A stretch of DNA of 64,000 nucleotides from Drosophila persimilis (Eukaryota; Arthropoda; Insecta; Diptera; Drosophilidae): positions 23,498,001 through 23,562,000 of the forward strand of contig NW_020825288.1 in assembly GCF_003286085.1 (NCBI RefSeq). Reading direction: 5' to 3'. This document shows positions 1 through 9,800 of the stretch, piece after piece; the stretch's first letter is position 1, and every line of letters starts with the position of its first letter. The notes beneath the pieces are model-generated. The model saw only the letters and a list, made by a program, of their open reading frames with translations, was not told the origin of the DNA and made no database searches. The translations under genes were made by a program, and so were the position numbers.

Positions 1-575
1 TAACCTACACGCAAAACGAATTTCCCGAGGAATATATTCCAACAGTGTTCGATAACCATGCCTGCAACATCTCAGTGGATGATCGGGAGTACAACCTAAC
101 GCTGTGGGACACGGCTGGGCAGGAGGACTACGAGAGACTTCGGCCGTTAAGCTATCCAAATGTGAGTTGTGGCTGCGGCTGCGTCGTAGGTGTTATGCAA
201 TTAAGCGGGGCTAATCAATTTCGATTCGTTTCGGGCTCGCTCTCACAGACGAACTGTTTCCTGTTGTGCTATTCGATCAGCAGTCGCACCTCTTTCGAGA
301 ACATCAAGAGCAAATGGTGGCCAGAGATTCGTCATTTCTCAAACAACGTGCCGGTGGTGCTGGTGGGCACTAAGCTGGACTTGCGCATACGGGACTCGGA
401 GAAATTTGTCACCACACAGGAGGCGAAACGATTGCGTAAGGAGATCCATGCCTCCAACCTGGTCGAGTGCTCCGCCAAGAAGAAACAGAACTTGCAGCAG
501 GTGTTCGAGGAGGCTGTCCGCGCCGTCGAAAAGAAGCCAAGGTCGTCACCCAAGCCATCCTGTACATTACTGTGA
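1..575 (+). CDS. RhoL: RhoL-like Rho-family small GTPase, 3' part (5' end outside window)
   Basis: This is a Rho-family GTPase, a membrane-anchored molecular switch for actin, adhesion and cell migration. The frame is open from base 3 and starts in the switch I region (EYIPTVFDNHA). It continues through switch II (WDTAGQEDYERLRPLSYP), the guanine-specificity motif GTKLDL and the ECSAKK motif. It ends in CTLL, a CAAX box of the geranylgeranyl type. Exons are 1-161 and 249-575. The 87-bp intron 162-248 (GTGAGT...CACAG) is a multiple of three and free of stops, so an unspliced reading looks like one continuous ORF with 29 extra residues. Removing it gives SYPN-TNCFLLCYSIS, the normal family spacing. 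The P-loop exon lies upstream of the window. The assignment to RhoL rather than Rac, Cdc42 or Mtl rests on NHACNISVD and the lysine-rich tail, judged from memory of the fly protein. Confidence 0.85.
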   Translation, partial: TYTQNEFPEEYIPTVFDNHACNISVDDREYNLTLWDTAGQEDYERLRPLSYPNVSCGCGCVVGVMQLSGANQFRFVSGSLSQTNCFLLCYSISSRTSFENIKSKWWPEIRHFSNNVPVVLVGTKLDLRIRDSEKFVTTQEAKRLRKEIHASNLVECSAKKKQNLQQVFEEAVRAVEKKPRSSPKPSCTLL

Positions 576-950
576 ACTAAGTGTATGCTTAATGTTTAAT
601 ATTGTTATTATACGTAATGTATTGTGTAACTAATTTGTCTGACTCTTTGTGCTTCGTTTTCCAAACTCTGTGTAGAAAATGTACCGTTAAGTTCATATTA
701 TTTAAGTGCTTGCTGTGTAAAAACAATCCATTTTCCGTGCGACCAAAGTGCATTTCTGTGTAAGAAAAACAAAATCAAAATCAAAACAAAAACAATATAA
801 AATCAAAAACCAATATATATATATACCATAAAATATAAATAATTGAATTTAAATGCATATGAAATGCAACCCAAATCGTTATTGTACATATTCAATAAAA
901 ACCTAGTCATTAAAATCAGTTATTGGGTTCTAGTTTTCAAAAAGTCCCGC
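576..950 (+). other. 3' UTR of the RhoL-like gene
   Basis: AT-rich non-coding sequence follows the stop codon. A canonical AATAAA at 894-899 is the likely polyadenylation signal, giving a 3' UTR of about 340 bp. No other gene is seen here. Confidence 0.6.
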
Positions 951-1832
951 CAATCGAAATAGTTTCGCTGCCAGTCAGTCTTTTGTGTTTTTTCTTTCCT
1001 GCCCTGGAAAATAGTACGATAGTATTATCGATATTTCGGTATATAATGGGGACCTCCGCGAATGTACGCGTTTGATGTACAAAAGAGATAGAAAACAAAA
1101 ATTTTAACTGGTTGTTTTAGGCGATTCGATAGAATCCAATTTTAGTTTTAAAGCGGAGGTAGCTGAACGCCAGAACCGAAGACCCTGGAATCTAATCAAG
1201 ATATTTCGTTTGTGAAATGTATGAACCGGCACTTCTATGCATGGTTAGTGGTGTTAATTGAACATTATTTCAGACACAATCTAATAAAAGGGAGTCCCAG
1301 AGATTTGTCATGCTCCGTAGGTATCAGGATCGAGATAAATATATACAAGATACTAATAATATACATGAATATGTCTAAAACATGTCAATTTGAGAAAAGG
1401 TCTTTATAAATTACGTTGTTACTTCGTATAAAATAGGGTATACAAAGGCCTATGCGCGCTGCATGTCTTCAAATACCAGCAACATTGCGACTGTTTTTTT
1501 TTTTGAACTATTTGGTTTAGGCCTTGTTTTAGTCAAAATGCAATAAAAGCAAGGACTAAAAACTAACCAATCTTGAAGAAAATTTATTCATCAACGGCCT
1601 AAAACTATGTGGGCAGGGCTAAATATTCTATCTAGCTAGTAATATTCGACGGAATATCAAAAACGAGGAATATGTGTAATAGAACTTGAGTTGGTCAGTA
1701 TATTTACGGTATATTTTTAAAGTGTGACGGTATATTTTGGCATTTGTCTGAGGGTCGGACCGTATATTTATCTGTTTACAATTTGCAGTGATGATGTGGA
1801 ACTTTAAATAAATTAAAAAGTTAGCAAATAGG
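951..1832 (+). promoter_or_regulatory. RhoL-Syx18 intergenic region with a DRE-like palindrome and repeat-borne core-promoter motifs
   Basis: The segment contains TATCGATA at 1026-1033, an exact match to the DREF-binding DRE core. It then carries copy A of a dispersed repeat (about 1290-1775). The last 100 bases before the Syx18 start have several GTATATTT motifs and AGTGTGAC near 1720, resembling Drosophila core-promoter motifs 6 and 1 (the latter bound by M1BP). This would suit a TATA-less housekeeping promoter close to 1780-1800. The motif matches are by eye and the transcription start is inferred. Confidence 0.4.
1290..1775 (+). repeat. Dispersed repeat, copy A
   Basis: About 490 bp are collinear with 41215-41700 (inverted) and 59095-59690. 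Shared landmarks, in order, are GCTCCGTAGGTATCAGGATC, ATAAATATATACAAGATACT, TAGGGTATACAAAGGCC, CAAATACCAGCA, TTTTAGTCAAAATG, GTGGGC-GGCTAAAT, ATATTCGACGGAATAT, CGAGGAATATGT and CAGTATATTTACGGTATATT. The copy lacks the duplicated left module seen in copies B and C, and ends about 60 bp before the Syx18 start codon. The family is unnamed by me; an INE-1/DINE-like non-autonomous element is possible. Confidence 0.75.
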
Positions 1833-3100
1833 ATGGACATAACCCAGCACTTTAAGGCGAGTGTCATGGCGGTGCGCCTGCAGCGTAAGACTGAGCTGGC
1901 TTCGTCCGGCAAAGGCAAGCCCACGGCAGGACCAACGAAGCCTACTGGACCCCGGGATGACTTCGCCATTGAGGCCAAAAAGGTGTGCAACAAGATCACA
2001 GATCTGCGCAATCTTCTCATAGAGAATCGCACTGCCTACATGAGGATTGGCCAGCACCTGAAGAGTGCGGCGCACATGACAGATGCCCAACGCAATTTAA
2101 TCGATCGGGAATCGGAGAAATTCGTTGCAGTCTACACGCAGCTTCTGGCCAAGATGCGTATCGAATGGAAGAGTGTGAAGCGGAAGCCCCAGGAGCAGCA
2201 GCACATCGAGGCCGTGCTCGACTTGTTGGTGAGCTATCTGCACGGCGTGGAGCAGATATATCTGGATCAGAAAAAGTACCGTGTCCAGCATGAACTAGAG
2301 ACATACAGACTGCTCAAGCTGGCGGCAGACAAAAAGAAGATACCCGTCCGTCCAGCGGGCGGACAAAGTGCTAAGATCGGTAAGCGCCAGATCAGCAATG
2401 GCAGAGCCGAAAGCAATGAGGCGTCGCCGTCGGACGATGGCGCTCCCAACGACTTCGGCGACAACGATTGGAACACCGATGGGTGGGGCGAATGGGATGA
2501 CGACGAAGATGAGAATGTGAATGATGATGATAGACAGCTGGAGAGCAGTGCACCTCGGTCAACGCGACACAAGTCGCGAACGCGAAAGCACAGCAAGGAC
2601 AAGAAGGCTGCCCCAAACGACTCTTCGGCCAAGGTGGCACTGGATGAGGATATTCACAAGTCCGCACAGGAGCTGGGTGACGAAGAGGATTCCCTGAGCG
2701 CGGAGGATGTACAGCTGTTTGAGGCTGAGAATGTCCACATATATAATTTCCTGCAAGGGCTCTCCGAGGAGGTAGAGCAGATTGGGAAGAATGTGGTGGA
2801 CATAGCCCAGCTGCAGGATATTTTTACCGAGAAAGTATGTCGATTCACTCCACAGAAGATACAGAATACTGTCTCAGATCTTGTCTAACACTTAATGCAA
2901 TGCACTTTCAGGTCGCCATGCAGCAGCACAACATCGATCGGATCGTCAGTGCCGTTGTGGGCAGCACGGAGAACGTCAAAGATGCCAACGAGCAGATCCG
3001 CCAGGCAACCCAACGAAACGCCTCCGTTCGTGTCTATTTCCTGTTCTTTTTGATTGTTATGTCGTTCTCCTTGCTGTTCCTGGACTGGTACTACGACTAG
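1833..3100 (+). CDS. Syx18: Syntaxin 18 (ER Qa-SNARE)
   Basis: Tail-anchored Qa-SNARE of the ER, working in Golgi-to-ER retrograde fusion with the Dsl1/NRZ tether. Exons are 1833-2834 and 2912-3100, joined in phase 0 across a 77-bp intron, giving 396 aa. An N-terminal helical region covers about residues 35-180. An acidic, tryptophan-containing linker follows (W213, W218, W221). The SNARE helix runs from about residue 305 to 365, with the conserved IFTEKV at the splice junction and a glutamine at about 338 in the position of the ionic zero layer. The C-terminal membrane anchor is about residues 373-392, followed by DWYYD. The end FSLLFLDWYYD closely matches vertebrate STX18 (FSLLFLDWYDS). The start is the first ATG, about 60 bp after the dispersed repeat. 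Confidence 0.92.
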
Positions 3101-3190
3101 GACAGGCCTGAGGAGAGCCGCAGTAAAACACGTTTTATTTAATCGTTGGATCGTACTAATCGACATAATTCGTTTATTGTATAGTTTATA

Positions 3191-3196
3191 AATAAA
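3191..3196 (+). terminator. Polyadenylation signal of Syx18 (AATAAA)
   Basis: AATAAA lies 91 bp after the Syx18 stop codon. The gene converges with the minus-strand ZAD gene, so the two 3' UTRs may nearly meet or overlap here. Confidence 0.55.
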
Positions 3197-3200
3197 AGGA

Positions 3201-3895
3201 GAAATGAAAGTGTGATTCAATTGCTTGGTTTCTTCAATGAAACGATGTCAAACAACTTGGAATTAAAATAGATTTGAGCTGAAATCGAACTCTTAGGCTT
3301 AAGGTTCCACGCTTAAGGGTTTAAGTGGGGGTGGCGGGGGTCGTTTCTTTTATGATCTTTTATTCCTAGGGGCTTACAGTCTAATGAAGTAATTTGTTCG
3401 TTTAATTAGTGGCTTCTCTATATCAAAGAATACGTGGTTCTACTACGTGGAAACATTAACTCAGACTATGCATAAGGCTTATTCCTAGAATGCAGAGTCC
3501 GTTTCATTGACCTCGGCTGATATTCATTGCATGAACGTCTAAACGTCTAATTTCTACCTAACTTAACATCTATTTATGTGTAACCTGTCGATTGTTACGG
3601 AGTGTTGTGTGTGTTCTCCGTGTGTGTTTGGGGGAGTGTATTCATTGCTTAGTCTCTAGGTTTTTTATGTGCAATTATGGATTGCATTCGATGCAGTCTG
3701 CTGGTTGGTTGGGCTGGTCTGGTCCTGTCTGGTCTGGGCTTAAGGACTCTTAAGTTTGACTCCAATGGAAGCTATTCGCTAGAGCCACTAAAAGTAGCAA
3801 TAGTAGTAGGAAGGCGCCGCTGTAACGTGGCTTGGTTGTTGGTAATTGTAATAAACGCAATTATTGAAAACTAAATAATAATTCGGCCACGTGGG
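3201..3895 (-). other. Probable 3' UTR of the ZAD zinc-finger gene
   Basis: No ORF of interest is seen. Sequence on the minus strand after the ZAD-gene stop is AT-rich, with AATAAA (read on the minus strand) at 3359-3364 as a candidate polyadenylation signal. A GT-rich patch lies at 3600-3640. Confidence 0.4.
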
Positions 3896-6800
3896 TTATG
3901 GCGTTGTGGCAATCGAATCTAGGCTAGGAAGACTACGTCCAGCCAAAGCACTGCTCTCCGCCGAATTGGAGATCGGGCAGCATTCGTCTGAATTGTTATT
4001 GATATTGCTCATCGGGGTCAGCGGTGTCTCCTCCATGATGGGTGTGGCTGGATTCTCGCTGGACTTGTCATTGCGGACGCTGCTGATGATGCTGGTGGTG
4101 CTGCAGTTGGACGCCGACTTCAGTGCGGTCTCCTCGTTCAGGAACACTCCAAGCGGCAGATGGGAGTTCATGTGAGCTAGTGATTGGAAGTGTAGCAAAA
4201 ATCAATTAGTGGCTTGTCTATTTCGTCAGCGATTAAACGGTTTATAGGTGCGTCTTAGGGCTAGGCCATGCAGGAAGGCAGTAAAGCATTCTAAGCGTGC
4301 CAAGGATACTACTACTACTATTATATCTAGGACTAGTGCCAACAGAATGTTGGTTTTTGCTTCTTATAAACGAGAGTCTTTACCGCGGAAGCCCATGAAA
4401 TGCAAGAAGGAGCGTGGACAGAACTCGCACTTGTAAAACAGTTCGCTGTTGTGGGTGCGCCGGTGCTTGCGCAAATCTCTGAGATACTCGAATGCCTGAT
4501 CGCACTCGTCGCACTGGTAACCGAGCTCTGGAATAGACAATTAATTGGTGGCCTTCTGCACATAGTAATTGGAAATCGATGGGAGCTTGGTGCAGATCGA
4601 GTGCGAACACTCGGTAATGCTTGGGACATCGTGAACACGGCACAACGGAGGTTGGAGGAACACTCAGTACAAACGAACACACTGAGTTATGTATTTTGTT
4701 ATTTATGTAAAGTGCGGAACATTTGCGGAGTAACTTCTCAAAGGTTGAAGCACACGTGCCGCGATATAGTGATACTTGGGTGCTTGGGTGTTGAAAAGTC
4801 ATGAAAGATCCCATCATGGGATCTAGGCCATGTTAGTTCTACAAAAGTTCTTATTGGAGCTTCTTCCATGTCCGTGTTACAAAGATACAACTACGAGTGG
4901 ATGTTTTACTTAATATTTCGATTTTAAATAGGTGCACACAATTGTTGGCAAGCATTTGCTGGGTTGGGGGTTAGTTCATGCCAAGCAATAATGGATTCTT
5001 TGTTCGATTCAGTTCGGGAATGAATCGAATCGAACAAGGATCAGAGGTCGAGAGTGGCTTTACCTTTGGAACATACGACCACGGTGGAATACACTGTTTC
5101 AACGATAACGTTTTGGTGGGGATTAGTAAAGGGTTACGGTTGCACAAAGACAATCATTACGACAGAACATAAGATTAGTTAAGACTAGGACTAGGACTAG
5201 GACTAGGACTACAAGCAACTAGCTGCCGCTCCCGGATACCACCCATTCCCTTAGTATGTTAGGCCACCGCATCCGCATGCGTGCGAGCACCCAAAAACTT
5301 ACCACCGTGAAACTTAACGTGCGTCTTTAGGGCGCTCTCCGTACCAAATTGTTTGCCACACTCGTCGCAGGTGTGCGGCTTCGACAGCAGATGGACGGTG
5401 ATCTTGTGCAGCGTCAGCTGCGAGGGTCGCGGGAACCGCACATGGCACAGGTTGCACTCGTACGGCCTGCCCTCCACATCGTGCGACTCCATGTGCCGGT
5501 GCAGGGCCGTCCGCATCCGATAGCCCCGCTTGCAGATGGTGCACACGAAGGGCATCGAGGTCTGGGCCCCGTGGGCCAGCAGGTGGTGCTTCCGCAGGGC
5601 AATGTCGTTGGTGAACCGCTCCTCGCAGTACAGGCACTGGTGGCTGGTCCGCAGTTCGCTGACCTGCACGGAGGCGGAGGCGGGCGTGTTTGGAGCCGAG
5701 TCTATCGTGGAAGAGGACGGCGACGACGAGGGCGAGGGTGAGGGCGAGGCCACGGGAGTGGCCAACTGCAGCGACTGGCTGAAGGCCCCCGCAGATTGCG
5801 GCCCCACAATGACGCCTCGTTTGCGGAACTGCCGCAGCGTCGTGGTGGAGTCCGGCTCCGACTGCTCTGGCGAGGGCAGGGTTATGTGCTGATGTGTGCT
5901 CGTCAGGGGCTGCGGCGACGGCACCGACATGATCGTCGAGGGCGGCGTTAGGGCCGTTGGCGGTGCCTGCAGATTGGTCTGCAGCTCCTCGTACTGTCCC
6001 TGTCCATGGCCGTGACTGTGGCCAGAGGTGCCTGCAAAAAAGCGGTATTTAGATGGGAATCCTCTATAAATCGGGCTTCCACTTACAGTCCTCGCAGTCC
6101 GGACAGCAGAGAATGCGCTGCCTGCGTCGTCGTGGCGTGTTGCCGTGCAGCTCGAGAGCTACAGGAGGATAGAGGGGAAGATTAGCGGGGATTCTCCCTT
6201 GGAATGGGTTCAAGTAGGGCTCACCTTTTGGATGCGGTGAGTGCTGCTGCTGGTGCTCGTTGCTGATCTGCAGTTGAACCTCCTCCACGCGCACACCTGC
6301 GCCCTTCTCTGCGCCGCCCGTGTTGCTGGTGATCTGCATGTGGAAGCGCTGGATGTGCAAGTCCAGGGCTCGCTGGGCGGGAAACACCTGCGAGCACTGG
6401 CCGCACTGGTACTGCTGCACCACGTGCTGGTTGAGGATGTGCTGCGAGCGCTTGCTGCGCGCCGCAAACGCCAGCGGACAGTGCGGGCAGTTGAATGGCG
6501 CCACCGCCGGATGCAGCTCGATGATGTGACGACTGTACTCCAGGCTGTTGGAGAACCTCGGTCCGTTCTGGCAGAAGCGGCACTTGAGCGACACTGCACG
6601 GCCCTTGGGCGTGGTGGCAGGCATTGGAGAGGCTGCTGCTAATACTGACTGATTTTGTACTTGATGCTGCTGCTGTTGATGCTGTTGTTGCTGCTGCTGT
6701 TGCTGGAGATGGTGCAACTCGTTGCTGATGGGCGCACCGTAAAAATGCAACGGCGCCTGCTGGGGATTACTGGCCGAGGCCACTGGCTGCTGCAGCTCCG

Positions 6801-9800
6801 GCTGCTGGATCAGTATCATGATGGGCTGCTGTTGCTGCTGCTGCTGGTGCTGCTGCGCCTGCTGTTGCTGCTGCTGTTGCTGATGATGGATCTGCTGCAG
6901 CTGCTGCTGCTGCTGATGGGTGGCCTGCTCGAGCATGTAGTTCTCGTTGGGATCTAGCATCGTGTAGGTGGTCTCCAGTGGCGCAGCCTGCTGCTGGTGC
7001 TGGTAGAGATCCCCGGCACTGATGTAGTACGTTGTGGTGCTCTCCGATGGACCAAAGCTGCCCTTGATGGCCTCCAGTCCGCCCACTGCTGACCACTGCA
7101 GATGTGTCGTGTGCTGCTGCTGCTCCTGGGACTGATACTGCTGCCATTGCTGCTGCTGCTGCTGCTGCTGCGTATCGATGTGAGCTGGCATCAGTTGCAG
7201 CTTGCTGGCCGACTGCTGGTGATGATGGTGATAGATCTGCTCGTAGGAAACGGTCGTTGTCGTCTCCTGGTGATGCACCTGAGGCACCTGGACCAGCTGA
7301 GGCTGCTCCAGAGCTTTTGCGACTGTTGGCTGCTGACGGACATGAATATGCTCTAGAGGTGGTTGCTGCACCTGCACCTGAACCTGAGGCTCCGCCTGAG
7401 GCTGTTGCTCGACCAGAGGCGGCTCCACCAGATGCTGCACCTTAGGGGGGACTGCGACTGCGACTGCCTCGACCTGAGGTGCCGCCACCTGCACCTGAAC
7501 CTGGGCCCCAGGCGACACCTGCGTTGCCTGTGATCCCTGCTGAGGCTGCAGTTCGTTGAGGAACTGCGTCAGCTCCAGATGCAGACTCTGGTCGGGCTCT
7601 GGCGAGGCCTCGATGTTCTCAAAGCAGGGTATGTCATTCTGGAAGCCAATCAGTTCGTTGCTGAAGTTGCTGTTATCGAAGAGATCCTCCTGCTGCCTGG
7701 CCCCTGGTTTCTCCCGCAGCGGCGATACGTTATCCTCCGTGGCTGCCACTGCCACTGCCACAGGGCTGCAGTCGCGGGAGGACTCCTGCTCCTGCTCGGG
7801 CTCGGGCTCGGGGTCGCTGAGGGAGGCATAGTCGGCGGGGGTGAGGAACTCGTCGATGTGCGGACAGGTCGGTGTGTACATGTGCTGGTCCTGCATCTCG
7901 TTGAGGATGCCGTTCAGCGTGGTCTCCACGTCGTTCATCTCCACCTCGAGCTGCTGCTTGGCCTCCAGGTCGTTGAGGGCCAGCGGCAGGGGCTCGGCTC
8001 TGGGCGTGGGCGGCGGCGATGGGGCCGGTGTCGTGGCCCCGATCTGCTCGAGACCCTTCTCGCAATGCTTCTCGAATTCGGCCAGAAAGTCCATGGGCGT
8101 GGGTCCAGTCCGTACCACTGGCAGCTCATCCGAGGACGAGAGCGAGTCCTCGTCCCCATCCGCTGCTGGTGGTGGTAGTGGCGCCCCATCGGGGGGGCGG
8201 CCTGCGTTTGCTTCAATTTCGTTTGTTTGGAGTGCCACAGCAGAATTGAAGCTATCTGCTGTAGCACTCTGGCAAAAATTCTCATCGTTGGCATTGTTGT
8301 TGACGTCGTCGGGGTGGTCAGGGTCCTGCTGCTCCTTCTTCTCCGGATCCTTGTCCTCCTCCTCCTCCCCCTCGTCGTTGTCCTGCTCCTGGTCCACGCA
8401 CAGTCTGCGCTGCAGATCCTCGTTGAGTGCCTCGAGGGGTATGCTCACAATGATCTCTGGCTGCTCGAACTGTCCTGCTCCATCCGGAGATTCCTGCTCC
8501 TCCTCACTGACTGTGGCTGTGGCAGTAGCCGTGGCCGGGGCTGTGACCTCTGTGGACGAGGTCAGTTCCTTCGACTGAACCTCCATCGAAGCTGGACTGG
8601 CCGTGACGGCTCCATTCAACTTTGGTTCTCCTTCAATCTGTTGATGGGACGGAGTCTCCTCCTCATTTTTTAGGGTGCTCTCGTCCGAGGCATCACTCGA
8701 TGACGACAACTCCTTGATCGATACTGCCGATACTGGGTTCTCCCGTATCCCTTCATCGCCGCTGGTTCCATCCTTGCCTTGGAGTTCTTTTACGACCTCC
8801 GCGTAGGATGATTCTCCTGCCACGTCCGCATCCGCATCCGCATCTGAAGTACTGATGTCGCTCGCCTCGCCGCAGGAGGAAGACGCTTCCACTAGACGCA
8901 GCGGAGTTGGACAGTTCTCATCAATCTCGGGCTGCTGTTCCCTTGGATCTTGGCCTGAGATTTCCTCATCAGACTTTGTGCTCTGCTCCGGACCGGACTC
9001 AGCTCCAATCTGATGGAGCAGTTCCTTCCCCATCGACTTGTTGCCCACGGATCGCCGCTGCCGCTTGACGGGCATGTAAACGGGCGAACTCCGGGGTCGA
9101 CGGCCACGTCGCAGTGCGGGCACCGCTGTGGGCGATCGTCGGGGGAACTTGAGGATCGATGGCGCTGAGGTGGAGGAGGGACTGCTGTCGCTCTCGAAGC
9201 CGCAGAGTGGCCCCACCGACAGATCGCTCAGATGCTCTGTGGCCGCCTCACTGCTGGTGCTCCTTCGGCCCTCAATCTCCGAGGAGGGGGCCGGCGAGTA
9301 GCTGGACCACGACTCGGACAGCTGCTTCCTGGCAGCCTTTGTCTTCCAGGGCATGCTGCTGGGATCAGCGTGGGTCGCTGGTCGTTCCACTGGATCGGGA
9401 ACGGCATTCACATTCGCATTGGTAGCCGCTTCCGGAGTTCCCGCGGACTGTGTCCGCATTCTGCGCAGTCTCAGCTGCAGGCGACGCTCCTTGGGCGGGG
9501 GCAGGACCTCCTCCGTGGCGGGCTGCTCCGTCTTTACGATTTTGGGCCGCGACGATCGAGGGGATAGGGATTCACCCTCCGATTCAGAGATGATGCGACG
9601 CTTCCGCTCCATCTGTGACTCCGGCAAATGCATGTAGTCCGACGAATTCGCATCCGTGTCCATATCCTTCGCCTCCTCTTCCCTGGTCTGCTCCTGCTGC
9701 TGTGCTTGCCTTTGTTGCTGCTTCTGTTTTCGCTTGGCCTGTCTGGCGGCCTGCCGGTCGGATATCTCCTGGGCGTAGTCCTGCAGGCGCTGCTGCATCC

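Noticed and set aside
2837-2888. Readthrough end of Syx18 exon 1 as the real C-terminus
   Set aside because: A GTATGT donor precedes it, and the next exon restores the conserved SNARE helix and membrane anchor.
6241-8673. Long plus-strand ORFs opposite the ZAD exon
   Set aside because: Leu-, Ser- or Gly-rich shadow frames of CAG-rich and acidic coding sequence on the minus strand.
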